Positions 18,459 to 29,615 of a stretch of DNA of 64,000 nt are shown piece after piece. The translations under genes and the position numbers were made by a program. Within the stretch, counting starts at the first letter, position 1, and every line of letters begins with the position of its first letter. The stretch lies in the NCBI RefSeq assembly GCF_905147365.1, contig NC_056423.1, forward strand, positions 11,264,501 through 11,328,500, read 5' to 3'. A model generated the notes under the pieces. It had not been told where the DNA came from and searched no databases. It saw nothing but the letters and a program-made list of their open reading frames with translations. The DNA is from Aricia agestis. Its lineage: Eukaryota > Arthropoda > Insecta > Lepidoptera > Lycaenidae.

Positions 18459-18951
18459 TTATAATTATTTTGTAGTCAGTTTGGAGATATAATTTACCTG
18501 ATAGTAATTGTTAGAATTAAGATAACTCTAAAGTATAAACAGACGGGTTATGTTCGATGTGCAATAGGCCAATAGTGCTTATTAATGGTAGCATAGGAAA
18601 TTTTATTAATATAGGTAAGTTTAGTATTTAGGTTTCTGTATACTGTCTTCAGCATTAATGCCAGTGCATAACTTATTGCAATAATATTATAGAATAAAGC
18701 TTTCATGTAGTACAACTTATGGTCAGCCATACATACAAAGCAAAGGGGATAGTTTAGCTTACCTGCTATGTTATTAATTAGGCATAATATAACATTATCT
18801 AAAAATAAAACAAGCTTACTTAAGTAATGGTCAGTTGCCACTTGTTTCACACATACAAATAGCTCTAACCTTTATCACAGTATAGCAATATTAGTCCCTA
18901 TATGTCATATTGCTATACTGTGCCTTTATTATAAACAATAATTAATTAATA
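18459..18951. other. Unassigned stretch between Harbinger remnant and Tigger-like element (copies at 39867-40359 and 61364-61856)
   Basis: AT-rich, without a credible gene. The one structural feature is the hairpin listed at 18876-18922. A 100-codon minus ORF (18548-18850) has no recognisable motif and is not called. Confidence 0.4.
18876..18922. repeat. 16-bp inverted repeat hairpin (copies at 40284-40330 and 61781-61827)
   Basis: CACAGTATAGCAATAT (18876-18891) and ATATTGCTATACTGTG (18907-18922) are perfect inverted repeats with a 15-base loop. It could be a small foldback or the remnant terminus of an element; 30 bases separate it from the start of the Tigger-like element. Confidence 0.85.
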
Positions 18952-19485
18952 TACCGTAAGGTGGGGCTTTTTGAAAACCATGGGGCTATTTAAAAAAAAA
19001 AAAAAAGATTTGGTAATTTATAACTTTTGTTTTACTGGTATTACATTTTATTTTTTTTCGTCTGGCAATACTTCAACTAAAACTCTAGTGGGGGGACGTA
19101 ATTTTGAGGTTATGAAACTATCGTGAGTGCTGCAAAACTAATTTAGAAAAAAAACGTCAAAATTGTACTTATTTATGTGTGGCCTACTTTTGGTGTGTTA
19201 CGAGAAGTTTTTGGAGGTAAGATGAATATGGGATTTGTCACATATCGTATGTTTTCTTGTGATTCTAATTATTTATACCGGCGTTTCCTAACGTGTTTAC
19301 ATCGCCATATTTGTTTAATTTTATAAATTGGGGCTTTTTGAAACCGTTTTGGGGTTATTCGGAACAAAATTCCAAATAGCCCCTTTCGAGGCTGGTGATA
19401 GTTTTGCTAAGATTATATGTGGTGTACCAAATAACCCCAAATGCATTTTTCGAATATTTAAGGGTAGGCATTTTGTTTCAGTTTT
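18952..19485 (+). other. 5' end and leader of the Tigger-like element with subterminal repeats (copy 1)
   Basis: After a TA (18952-18953) the sequence CCGTAAGGTGGGGCTTTTTG looks like a pogo/Tigger-type terminus. The motif GGGGCT-(A/T)-TTT(G)AAA recurs nearby: GGGGCTTTTTGAAA, GGGGCTATTTAAAA, GGGGCTTTTTGAAACC (~19329), GGGGTTATTCGGAA (~19352), and inverted at ~19375-19385 and ~19434. These may be transposase-binding repeats. The matching right terminus was not found downstream of the 3' half. TTTGTTTCAG ending at 19481 could be a splice acceptor just before the start codon. Confidence 0.6.
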
Positions 19486-20603
19486 ATGAACATGGTGCGT
19501 ACGTATGTAAGAAAATATACAAATACACGAAATGGAAAAGCATATCTGCCGTATCAAAATTACGAAGATTATCAACTTCAAACAGCAATAAATTGTGTGA
19601 AGAACGGAAAAATGTCCTTAACTGAAGCAGCGAATACTTATGGTGTTCCAAAAAGTACGTTGAGTAGAAAAACTCGTAATGTCAATTGTACACAAGCAAG
19701 CGCTGGCCATCCGACACTATTTACTCCCGAAGAAGAGAAAATATTTCTCAAATACATATTATTGATAGGAGACTGGGGGTTTCCTTATGATGCAACAGAT
19801 ATTCGTATTTTTGGCCAGAAATACCTCAATAAAATTGTTAAAAATATATATCGGCTTGAAAACAATTTACCCGAGGTTGACTGGGCGCGTAATTTTCTAA
19901 AAAGACATGGTAAGATAGTTTCGAACCGCAAATCTGCGAATATCTCCACAGATCGAGCTAAGATAACATGCCAGGATATAGATAACTTTTTTGAACACTA
20001 TACTAAAACTATTGAGGGAGTTCCTGCAGACTGCATCATAAATTATGATGAAACAAACCTTACTGATGATCCCGGTAGTAAAAAAAATATATATAGAAGA
20101 GGATGCAAGTATCCAGAGCGCATTATTAGTAATTCTAAAACATCAATTTCGTTGATGTTTAGTGGCACTGCGTCTGGCCAACTTTTGCCAATATATGTGG
20201 TGTACAAATCGGAAAATTTATGGGATACATGGATGGAGGGTGGTCCAGAAGGGACGAGATATAATAGATCCAAAAGTGGATGGTTCGATTCAGTATGCTT
20301 TGAGGACTGGTTTAATACAATTATAGTCCCATATGTCCGCAATAAGACGGGTCCAAAAGTATTAGTCGGTGATAATTTGTCATCTCACTTTTCAGAAAGT
20401 GTTTTAAAACTTTGTGAAGAATTTAATATTTCATTTGTATGTTTGCCCCCAAAACTACGCATTTACTTCAGCCCCTAGACGTAGCCTTTTTTGCTCCTCT
20501 TAAGACTTACTGGAGAGATGTCCTCACTAAGTGGAAACTCACTGAGGGAAGAAAACACAAAACATTAGTGAAGAGTGCATTTCCTTAACTATTGTGTAAA
20601 CTC
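19486..20603 (+). pseudogene. Tigger/pogo-like transposase, 5' half (copy 1)
   Basis: A helix-turn-helix of the pipsqueak/CENP-B type (SLTEAANTYGVPKSTLSRK, residues ~44-62) precedes a CENP-B-like domain (ITCQDIDNFFE follows WARNFLKRHG). The DDE_1 core shows IINYDETN (D188) and VLVGDNLSSH (D296). The open frame ends at 330 residues. A one-base frame change near 20450 restores the expected THLLQPLD block containing the third Asp, but TAA at 20588-20590 interrupts again. Only CKL remains before the inserted gene begins at 20604. The start may be 19486 or the second ATG at 19492 (MVRTY fits the family better). Confidence 0.85.
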
Positions 20604-21863
20604 AACAACAAAGGACATAAACAATTAATAAGCTAATGACACAAACCTCTAACCGGAGCATCTTTAACTATTTTCCCTTCTTACTTTCAAACGACATTAT
20701 CACCTATTACTTTGACAATATGACTGAGACGCAACAAGAATACAATGAAATATTCATAAGAATGAAGGAGGAACTCATGTTGTCCATGAGGCCAGAAGAT
20801 TCAAAATTAGTACATTTAGATAATTTAACCTATAAGGAAGTGTTCGAAGACCAAATCATATTAAAGGAGCTAAGAACCACTCATAATACCACAAATCGAG
20901 AACAAAAGATAATGAAGCGTATGCTTAAGATATTAACAGAAAAGGACAAGGCCGGAGAAACATCAAAGAGAAAACAACAGGGGGACGGCAGCATATACAG
21001 CAAACTAAGGGAGACTGACGCTAGAAAATTGAGGGAATCAATATCAAGAACCCCCACTCCAGAACTTCCGTCTGCTTCAGGCTCTCATAGACCTCCTGCG
21101 GCTAAAAAAACAAGACAAGCTTCTGAATCTGGGTCAGAATCAACATCAAGAGATGCCGAAGAGCTGACCAGTCCCAGGCAGCAAGATGTCCATATACACA
21201 TAGGAGGTGATGACTATTATGGGAAATTTCCCAATCTTCCTCGGATTAGGTGCCCTCGAGATCTTTTTATCTATACCCTGAGACCCAAATATCTCAACGA
21301 CCTTCACGAAAGTGTACCCCGAGCGTTCCCCATGGATTGGCACCAAGTGTTGAAGAAAGATCCCATTGAAGCCTGGAAGGCACTTAATAGTACAATTGTA
21401 ACTTACTTAAATCAAGAATATGGATCTCAACAACTTAGTATATCCGAGGAAGACAGTGGGACAAATCGCCCCACCATCCACGCTCTCAAGAAGGAACCAG
21501 CCGAAGCAGCAGCCACCGCAGTCGAGAAAAACCTGTCAGGACAATCGACCTCAGAAGGGCCAAACAAAGGAGAAGGGTCAGTCTCCAGTCAGAGAGAGAC
21601 CCTCGCAGCAATAGGAAGGCTGGAAGACCCGATCAGACAGCCAACCTCTACAGCAGTTAAAGCAAGAGGATTTGATATAAATCCCTCAGTACAACCCCAA
21701 CCCTGCGTCCCCGGCCTATCTGGTCTCACAATAACCACCAAGACATGTCAAACAACATTAGATGGGAGCAAGTCAATAGTAGAAGAGATGTCATACGATA
21801 CACTGTGATGAACTAAAGCATATGTCTCTAGCCCTGTAAATTGAACAATAAATCAAAAAAAAA
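20604..21863 (+). mobile_element. mRNA-like insertion in the Tigger-like transposase (copy 1/2 boundary)
   Basis: The transposase reading ...LLCKL stops making sense at 20604 and resumes with LVEKDAEVNN at 21864, so the intervening 1260 bases are an insertion. It starts AACAACAAAGG, contains one long ORF without an apparent intron, has AATAAA at ~21848 and ends with nine A residues (21855-21863). These are the marks of a reverse-transcribed, polyadenylated mRNA. A clean target duplication is not visible, so the edges are accurate to a few bases only. Confidence 0.6.
20636..21808 (+). CDS. Uncharacterised 390-aa protein, retrocopied ORF (copy 1/2 boundary)
   Basis: The ORF is complete and uninterrupted; I do not recognise the family. 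Residues ~29-115 are charged and probably helical (MKEELMLSMRPEDSK, REQKIMKRMLKIL). Residues ~118-192 are a Ser/Arg/Pro low-complexity linker. Residues ~193-268 look globular, with many aromatics (DVHIHIGGDDYYGKFPNLPR, DLFIYTLRPKYLNDL, DWHQVLKKDPIEAWKAL). The rest is a Thr/Ser/Pro/Glu-rich tail. ATG 20636 gives 390 residues; ATG 20720 (M29, MTETQQEYNE) is an equally plausible start after a hydrophobic, AT-rich lead. Base composition is richer in GC than its flanks. It could be a host retrogene, a Gag-like protein, or an endogenised viral gene; none is demonstrated. Confidence 0.65.
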   Translation: MTQTSNRSIFNYFPFLLSNDIITYYFDNMTETQQEYNEIFIRMKEELMLSMRPEDSKLVHLDNLTYKEVFEDQIILKELRTTHNTTNREQKIMKRMLKILTEKDKAGETSKRKQQGDGSIYSKLRETDARKLRESISRTPTPELPSASGSHRPPAAKKTRQASESGSESTSRDAEELTSPRQQDVHIHIGGDDYYGKFPNLPRIRCPRDLFIYTLRPKYLNDLHESVPRAFPMDWHQVLKKDPIEAWKALNSTIVTYLNQEYGSQQLSISEEDSGTNRPTIHALKKEPAEAAATAVEKNLSGQSTSEGPNKGEGSVSSQRETLAAIGRLEDPIRQPTSTAVKARGFDINPSVQPQPCVPGLSGLTITTKTCQTTLDGSKSIVEEMSYDTL

Positions 21864-23196
21864 GTTAGTTGAAAAAGATGCCGAAGTTAATAATTAAATA
21901 AAGGCTGGTTTTAACAAATCTGGACTGTACCCTGTTGATCCCAATCGTCCTAAATCAAGGCTACCCCAACAAGTGACTACCAGGCCCGAAGCAGAAATAG
22001 AGGATGCTGCATCTACAGCTATAACTAATATGTTAATGGAAATACGAAGCCCTTTAGTCATAAAAGATAGAACGAGACGAAAGAAGAGATTTATTGTTGA
22101 ACCAGGTAAGAGCGTAACTGCAGAAGATTTAAGTAAATATCAGAATGAAAAATCAGAACTGTCAAAAAGAAAGAAAACGTCAAATAAAAAAACAGAAATT
22201 TCTAAAACGTCAAGAAAAAAATACGAAAATCTTCTTCAAAGTCAGAACCAGAACAGACGCAGCTAATACCAGATCAGACAGAGTCGATGCCAGACCAGAC
22301 GCAGGGGATACTAGATCCATATTATGTTGATCCAATTCCAGACCCCTCTGGGTTATGTAACACAAACAATACAGATAGTGAAAAGTCCGTTGAAGAGGTT
22401 CATGTTCCTGTTTCCATAAGATCAACTGAGGGTAAAGGAAAAGGTGTAGGAAAAAAAACTAAACCTAAAGTAATCGAAAAACCGTTAAATGAAGAAAAAC
22501 CTAACAAAAAGAGAGCCAAAAAGAGGAAATCAAAGGATTCATCTACTACTAGCATTTCGGACTGCGATATTATGAGTACACACAATGATTCCGACATAGA
22601 TGACTGTGTTAGTGACGCAGAGGATGATGAATTTGATTTTGCTTTTGGGTCTAATTTAGAAAATAAAACTAAGACTGCAGATAAGACTGATTTAATTAAA
22701 ACAAATGAAGAGACTGACTTAATTCCAAATGCCAAACACTTTGCTAGTCAAATATTTAATACTGACGTACACTACGAACATCATCGTGAAGACGAGCTGA
22801 TCATAAATCAGGACCACTCACATTCAGTTTGCGATGAAATGACGAATATCACAGAAAATTTCGAACACCATGAATCTCATTTGGTTATTAGCGATGACCC
22901 TCTATATAATGAAGGTGATTTCGTTTTGGTGCGTTATTTTATTAAAAAGACTTGGGACATATTATGTTGGAAATGTTCAAGAAATTAACAAAGAAATTAG
23001 CGGACGATATAAGTACACCGTAGTTTTCTTCAAAACTGTAAAAAATCCTCGTCTAGCATTTCGTAGGACAAGATTGATTGATCGTGATATTGTTGACGAT
23101 TTGTCTATAGTTAAACAAATATTCCTAAAAGAATCTTCATTCAACCGAAATGAGCTCCTTTTAGCTCATGAGAGTGATATAGTGTATTTTGAATAG
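21864..23196 (+). pseudogene. Tigger/pogo-like transposase, 3' half (copy 2)
   Basis: Same lesions as at 446-1778: in-frame TAA at 21895-21897, a stop at 22264-22266 with a frame change, and a second shift near 22940-22970. The shared lesions show that they predate the array duplication. Confidence 0.75.
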
Positions 23197-23216
23197 GTAA
23201 GTGTTTTTTATGTATA

Positions 23217-23535
23217 GTACGGGAGCCCTAGAACATTTTTTTTTTATTACTATTAAGCGAATTTTTTGTGAGATTTCATCCGGAACCCTAACAAGCTGAT
23301 TTTTTTTGTATATTGATAGGTTAATAGTTATATAATTTAAGAGTAACATTGTCCTATAAATAGAACAATCCATATTTTAGGACCATCAAGTCAAAGTATG
23401 TAATACTTTCTATTTCTGTTAGCTACCACTTTCAAGATTTTTTGCAGATAAAAATGTTGTTCGTCTTATCAAAATGAAGCTACTCACAAAAAATTAGCTT
23501 GATAGTAAAAAAAAATTGTTCTAGGGCTCCCGTAC
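23217..23535. mobile_element. MITE with ~55-bp inverted ends (copy 2)
   Basis: Same as 1799-2117; I noticed no base difference. Confidence 0.85.
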
Positions 23536-23639
23536 TAGTATTGAAAGTCGATGAATGTAGTTTTAATAAAATGTAGGTATCTAGTGTAAAAAAAGTTATT
23601 ATGCCAAACATATCACTGAGCAGCGGCTGTGTTTTCGGG

Positions 23640-23707
23640 TAGGTACAAACTACAAAGTAATATTTTATTAAGAAATAGGTACAAACTACAAAGTAATATT
23701 TTATTAA
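23640..23707. repeat. Two 32-bp direct repeats abutting piggyBac-1 (copy 2)
   Basis: Repeats at 23640-23671 and 23676-23707; the second ends in the TTAA target site. Confidence 0.88.
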
Positions 23708-23982
23708 CCCTTTCACGCATATGGGACACATTTGTCCCCACAACATTTTTACGATTTTCTGGAGTACTGGCCAACTAAAACCTTATGTAGATATATTTTT
23801 TTATAATTAATGATACCTTTTCTAATTTACGCGCTGGCAACACTAAAAAAAAAACTATCTGTCAAAAATATCACACGCGCGAAAAGTGCAAATTTTTTCC
23901 GCCATAAATATTTATTGATTTAAATTTTATTTATCCTAAGTGACTTTTTACGGCTATTCTTTTCATATTATCTTATTCATTG

Positions 23983-24175
23983 GTAAGTACAGTTATCGTT
24001 TTATTGGATGTATGTGGCTTTTTTGAGTAAAATAATGCATTTTATCTACAAATACACAAAGGGACGCGGGTGTCCCTATATGCGTCATAGGAAACTTTTT
24101 GATTGAATTTATAAAAATGTTTACATGGCTATATTTAGTATTTTATCGTGCTAATTTTATTGTATGTTATTACAG
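23983..24175 (+). other. Predicted 5'-UTR intron of piggyBac-1 (copy 2)
   Basis: GTAAGT donor and TTACAG acceptor as in copy 1. Confidence 0.55.
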
Positions 24176-25945
24176 ATGATGTCTTCGAACAGATTCAAAG
24201 TATTTGAGCTTCAGGAAGATGTTGTTTTTCAAATCCTTACGGCTGACAACAGCGACGACGAGGACGGTTTGCTTCTTGACGAAGAAGACCAAAGTTTTTT
24301 AGCGCAAGATATGGAGGCAGGAATATCGACAACTGAAATAGAGCCCAGCACAGCGCCTCTAGAAGACAATAATATTATATTTTCTAGTCAGGAATCCAGT
24401 ACGCCGAGAGCTGCAGCTGTAGCTCCTTCTTTCAACTGGCGCAAAAACTCTTATTCGCCACGCTGTTTTTCGGAGATGGCAGATTATAACTTCGGTGAAG
24501 TCCGTATATTTGATCTGAATAGTAATATAGAAATATCACCTGTGAAAATTTTCAACGCAGTTTCAGGTTTTGATAAATTGATAGACGATATTATTATTCC
24601 TGAATCCATGCTTTACGCACAACAAAATGGCCGTTCCTTTAGTTTGCGCAATGAAGAAGCTAAAGCTTTCTTGGGAATGAATTTCATAATGGGATATCAT
24701 TCCCTGCCTACATTCAGGAGCTATTGGTCTACAGATCCTGACATGGGCGTCCCTTATATAGCTAATATAATGACAATAAACCGCTTCGAGGAAATACGCA
24801 GGAACTTACATTTGAATAAAAATTCAAACCAACCAAGTTGTGCAGATCCCAATTATGACAGGGCTTACAAAATACGCCCTATTCTAGATCATTTCAATCG
24901 AACTTTTCAAAGTGCTATGTCGAATACAAAAACCCAGGCAATAGACGAACATATGATCAAGTTCAAGGGTCATAATATAATGAAACAGTATGTCAAAAAC
25001 AAACCCATAAAGTGGGGTTTCAAAATGTGGTGCAGGGCGGACTCTTCTACAGGTTATTTATTTCAATTTGATTTGTACACAGGAAAGAAAAAAAGCGGCA
25101 CTGAAACGGGATTGGGTGAATCGGTAGTTTTGCAATTATCAGAAGGTTTGCAGGGTATCGGGTGTGAATTATACTTCGATAATTTTTTCAATTCCCCTAA
25201 TCTTCAATACAACTTGGCGACTATGAATATAAAAGCTTGTGGGACAGTGCGTTCAAATAGAAAAAATATACCAAGCAATATTCCGATTGACAAAAATATG
25301 AATCGTGGGGACATTTTTGCGACAAGCAGCAATGGCATATCTTTTGTAAAATGGATGGATAACAAAGCTGTATTTTTATTGACTAACTTTTTATCACCTG
25401 TACCGACAACGACAGTAAAAAGGCGCGTGCAAGGGAAAACTGAAAAGATCAACGTAACTTGTCCTGAAATGATATCAAAATATAACAAGCATATGGGAGG
25501 GGTAGATTTGATGGATCAGAGAAAGGTTTGTTACGAAGTTGATCGAAAAGCCAAAATAAAATACTACCTAAGAGTGTTCTTTGATTTATTAGATATTGCG
25601 ATGAATAATTCCTACGTAATTTACTGCAAGTTACACGAAGCAAAACATATCGAAGGAAGTCTACTTTCAAGTCTAGAATTTCGTCAAGTAGTGGCTCGTT
25701 CACTCATTGGTAGTTTCTCGTCGCGACAACGAGCTTTGTCAACTGTAGTCATGACAAAAAAACGAATTACTTATTCACAAAAACGCGGAACACCTTCGCA
25801 TGTAATGGTGAAAGTAAGTAATAGGAAAAGATGCGTGCAATGTGCCAAAAGTCACATTGAAAATCGCACAAATAATACATGTCCCACGTGTAATGTACAT
25901 TTATGTTTCACAGCAGAACGGAACTGTTTTCTTGCCTTCCATTAA
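24176..25945 (+). CDS. piggyBac transposase, intact (copy 2)
   Basis: The encoded protein is identical to that of copy 1 and keeps all three catalytic aspartates and the C-terminal Cys/His module. Confidence 0.93.
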   Translation: MMSSNRFKVFELQEDVVFQILTADNSDDEDGLLLDEEDQSFLAQDMEAGISTTEIEPSTAPLEDNNIIFSSQESSTPRAAAVAPSFNWRKNSYSPRCFSEMADYNFGEVRIFDLNSNIEISPVKIFNAVSGFDKLIDDIIIPESMLYAQQNGRSFSLRNEEAKAFLGMNFIMGYHSLPTFRSYWSTDPDMGVPYIANIMTINRFEEIRRNLHLNKNSNQPSCADPNYDRAYKIRPILDHFNRTFQSAMSNTKTQAIDEHMIKFKGHNIMKQYVKNKPIKWGFKMWCRADSSTGYLFQFDLYTGKKKSGTETGLGESVVLQLSEGLQGIGCELYFDNFFNSPNLQYNLATMNIKACGTVRSNRKNIPSNIPIDKNMNRGDIFATSSNGISFVKWMDNKAVFLLTNFLSPVPTTTVKRRVQGKTEKINVTCPEMISKYNKHMGGVDLMDQRKVCYEVDRKAKIKYYLRVFFDLLDIAMNNSYVIYCKLHEAKHIEGSLLSSLEFRQVVARSLIGSFSSRQRALSTVVMTKKRITYSQKRGTPSHVMVKVSNRKRCVQCAKSHIENRTNNTCPTCNVHLCFTAERNCFLAFH

Positions 25946-27241
25946 ATTTTACATTATAGTAAGTAAATAACTTAAATAAATCTTTTTTTTCGAAATCTGA
26001 GTTTCATTTCGGAATAAAAGTGATGTAAGTATTTTTTTGCGATACATTGAAAAATGTACTACCTTCACGCATATAGGGACATCCGTGTCCCATTCAAAAA
26101 AATATAAAAATATTTATAATTGTCATGTAATATATTACTTTTATGTTCAATTAGACCAAAATAAATAAATATAAACAAATAAAATCATATTTACTCTTTT
26201 GGACTTATTATAAACGTGTAAGGGTTAAGGAATACTTTTTGCCCGGATCGGCAATTTGTATGGGTACGACGACGGATTTTTTTGAGTTCCCAGCATTGTT
26301 CTCATAGAAAAGGTTGTTCATTTTGACGGGCTCATTTGATGGTTTTAAGGATAACGATGTTCACCCTAACAACCTGTATATTAGAAAAAAATATTTTTCA
26401 GCATTTTTTGACAGTTTCTTCATATTATGGTTGTTGTATTCTAATTACCTAACAGAAGGTTTTAAAGATAGCATTTAACATGACGGCTAACAAGCATTAC
26501 TATTTCTTACCTGATAAGTTTGAACTTGTTTAATAAAATAAATTAGTAATTGTTACTTCAAAGTTTTATTAAGAAGTATTTGAGTTGTTTTTTTTAGATG
26601 ATTGTTTAATTTTTATATTTATTTTGTTTTTTTTTATAATTATTTATTTACCTATGTGCCATAATTTAGTGTAAGTACCTAAGGGTAAATGTTAACTATC
26701 CAAACTGTTTCCATAAATATGAGACATTATTATAGGTGTTGTTTGTAGTAAGTAATTATAATGTTTGTTTTTTTTTTTTTTGAGGAAATTATTGTTGTTG
26801 TTCTCACATTTTTCACTACAACGTAGTTCTATTGTTCTATATTTTTATATTGTTTTTTTTTTTTTATTTATTATTTAGATTAATAAAAAACGCGTCATTC
26901 ATTTTATATTTTAGGTACATAGGCAACTTAAGGTAAATAGATAAAATCATAACTATACTGAGTCAAAATCTGTGCCATTTAGAATACATAAGTTTATAAC
27001 ATATTGTAATTAAGGAACTATTGCTAATACTGTATAAAAATTGTATGTTCTGTATTTAGGGGAAAAGAGACTGCTAGCCCTAACTACAGGTTTCCTAACC
27101 TATATAGGGTAGCAGGCGCTTCACCTCACTTGATTTTTATGTAGTGTCTAATAATTATTTTTTTTTTTTTTTTTTTTTATTTAGCTACCTACCCTTAAAT
27201 TGTTCCAAATATATCCCACATACTTCACTAAAACTATAAAG

Positions 27242-27653
27242 CAATCAAATCAAATCAAATCAAATCAAAAATATTTTTATTCGGAGTAATTTTTTTACAA
27301 AAACTTTACCGAACGTCGATACTACGGTGCCTACCACCGGTTCGGGAACTAACCCGGCGAGAAGAACCGGCGTAAGAAACTCGCACGGGGCCATCTTTTA
27401 CTAAAAAGATGGAAAATTACAATTTAAAACATATACAGTACAACACGGTCACATTAAACACCTGACCGTTATTTGAAGCATAATAATTGAGATAGGCACT
27501 TCCGTTTCCGCAGATTTTACCTCCTTTTCTTTCCTGAATGTTGGTAGCTCTGTCAACCTTGGCGCCATCATCGAGCAGGTAGTGGGAGAATTCCCGCTCA
27601 ACTATGATCATTGGCGTCTTGTTTTCCGCACCGCACAGACGTGCTTAGAAGCC
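27242..27653 (-). mobile_element. Non-LTR or SINE 3' end, minus strand (copy 2)
   Basis: Same pentamer tail, AATAAA and CGGTTCTTCTCGCC segment as copy 1. The upstream spacer (26229-27241) is unassigned. Confidence 0.55.
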
Positions 27654-27779
27654 ATTGCTTATTATACCTCCTTATTATATAACTCTTAGTTGTATAAATT
27701 ACTTAAAATTTAAAAAGTGGCATAATTTCAGTGTTGCAATTTAACCGTTTTTTTAAAGTGTTGTGATATTTCACGTAAG

Positions 27780-27780
<1 letters not shown>

Positions 27781-27830
<50 letters not shown>
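27781..27830. repeat. (TA)25 microsatellite (copy 2)
   Basis: Shortest allele of the three, 25 units. Confidence 0.97.
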
Positions 27831-27834
<4 letters not shown>

Positions 27835-28000
27835 ATACTTTAATCTTAAAACAAAAGTGAATATTTTGTTTTAATAACGATTTTATCGTTCGTAATTCGT
27901 ATCGTTATTTCAGTAACGAATTTACATTTGAATTTTATTTTCAATTTCAAATATTTGTAATTTTCTTTTGTTCTTTCCTAGGTTAAGGTAGCTATTTAAA

Positions 28001-28864
28001 ATGGATAAAGGAAATGAATTCGATAATGACGTTTCGGTAGTGACACCAGCTGCTAATGATTTGAAATCATCCGGTAACGGGGTTACTAAAAAGCCTTATT
28101 TTCGTGCAAGGTCATCTAGTAGCAGTAGTTCCACAAGTGATTCAAGCTCGTCATCGACTTCTATTTCACACAGCAAACGTAAATCGAGGCGCCGCCGCCA
28201 CAAAAAAAGGGGGGGGCAAATACAGACAGCGCCGTGACGACCTTTTGGCTAAATTAACGCAAGAGGTTAAGGAACTTAACAAAAGGGTTAATTCTTTTGA
28301 CGAAAACCGACCTGTTTTTCAAGGTCATGCAGACGATTGTTGTATCGACGACAATGTCAGTCGAGAATTATATTGCGAATCAAATGAAAACGCCTTATGC
28401 GAATCTGAAACGACCGTTAACAATTCTTTACAACCGAATTTTGTGTTTGAAATTGAAACAAAGCTTAAAGAACCTTCCGTTCCTAAAACTTCTCCAGAGT
28501 TTTTAGCGATATTAAATGATATTCAACATTTTAATACTAACGAATGGTCGGAAGTTCGTTATTCCGAAGTTCAAAAATCTTATATTCACACTCCAGGTTT
28601 CATCGATTTAGAGGTCAATGATGAGGTTAAAGATTTCGATTTTCTAAAAAATTTATCTCATGTGGACAAAGCATACGCGGCATTATCATATTGTGTACTG
28701 AAGCAGCGCGAAGCTTTGCAATCTGCTCTTAAGAAATTATTGCAATGGTCGCACAGTTCAAGTTTGACCCCTGAAGGTTTAAATGAAACCGTTAACGAAT
28801 TGTACGTTCGTTTATCATCGTTCGTTGGTAATGATATATCGGTAACGAAATTAATGTCTGCATA
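28001..28864 (+). pseudogene. DIRS-like Gag fragment, frameshifted (copy 2)
   Basis: Same Ser-rich and basic N-terminus, with the frame lost at the A/G homopolymers near 28203-28216, as in the other copies. The shift is therefore inherited and not a random read error. Confidence 0.6.
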
Positions 28865-29248
28865 GATGATCAACAAATCCGTGATGTTTTCCGTTTAAAA
28901 ACTAAAAAAGAACAAAATATTATTGTTGATTTTACGACCGTTATCCAGAAAAACAAAATTTTATCATCATTCAAATCATATAACAAAGTAAATAGAGCCA
29001 ATAAATTATGCACAACACACTTAAAAATTGAAGGAGAGTCGAAACCAATTTTTGTGACAGAATGTCTGACCCAAAATACCAAGAGACTATACTACCTAGC
29101 AAGAGAATTTAGCATGAAGCACGCATATGCTTACTGCTGGACAGCCCATGGGAAAGTATACCTGCGCAAAAAAGAAGGAGTCCCCTGCCGACGTATTTCA
29201 TCAGAAACGGACCTAGACAATCTTATTCAATCGCCTGATATAGTATGA
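28865..29248 (+). pseudogene. Non-LTR 1 ORF1, C-terminal fragment (copy 2)
   Basis: Open to TGA at 29246-29248, same as copy 1; the N-terminal part is absent. Confidence 0.6.
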
Positions 29249-29615
29249 CTATTTAGATTTCTTCTGTATTTTAGTTATAAAAAAGTATCTCTAATGTTAA
29301 TTGATATTACTTATAATAACTTGCCTGCATTTCATATTATGTACCTACATTTAATTACTTTAACTAATATTATCTATTGGTTGTTAGTAAAAAAACTAAA
29401 TTTATTATCATGTTTCACACAAACGCTATGTACAAATAATAATCTACACTCTCACAAACTAAACACAATTATAAACTCCACATCTAAAGAATGTACCCTA
29501 CCTAAATTGCTTGACATATTATCAAAATATTATAATTATTATTGTATACGTCTTTCTAATACAGTGTGTAAGTGGCCAAACCTATTTTGTATGTTGTCTC
29601 TACCTCTAAGTGTAT

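Larger units (their letters stand above)
1..21418. repeat. Tandem macrosatellite unit, copy 1
   Basis: This is the first of three head-to-tail copies of a composite unit. The sequence at position 1 recurs at 21419 and 42827, and all intervening features recur in the same order and orientation. The unit start is arbitrary, because the window opens inside the 390-residue ORF. Private differences of this copy include a deleted G after 17203 (present at 38611 in copy 2), an A where copies 2 and 3 have C near 15372, and a (TA)30 tract. The near-identity indicates recent duplication or ongoing homogenisation. Confidence 0.95.
23708..26224 (+). mobile_element. piggyBac-1, complete element (copy 2)
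   Basis: TTAA at 23704-23707 and 26225-26228. Subterminal motifs lie at 23714-23738, 24061-24085 (inverted) and 26066-26091. Confidence 0.9.

Noticed and set aside
18548..18850. Minus-strand 100-codon ORF
   Set aside because: No family motif, AT-rich and hydrophobic by composition, with no start context or neighbour support.
20636..21808. 390-codon ORF as a second native gene of the Tigger-like element
   Set aside because: The transposase reading continues across it, and it has its own AATAAA and poly(A), so it is an insertion and not part of the element's design.
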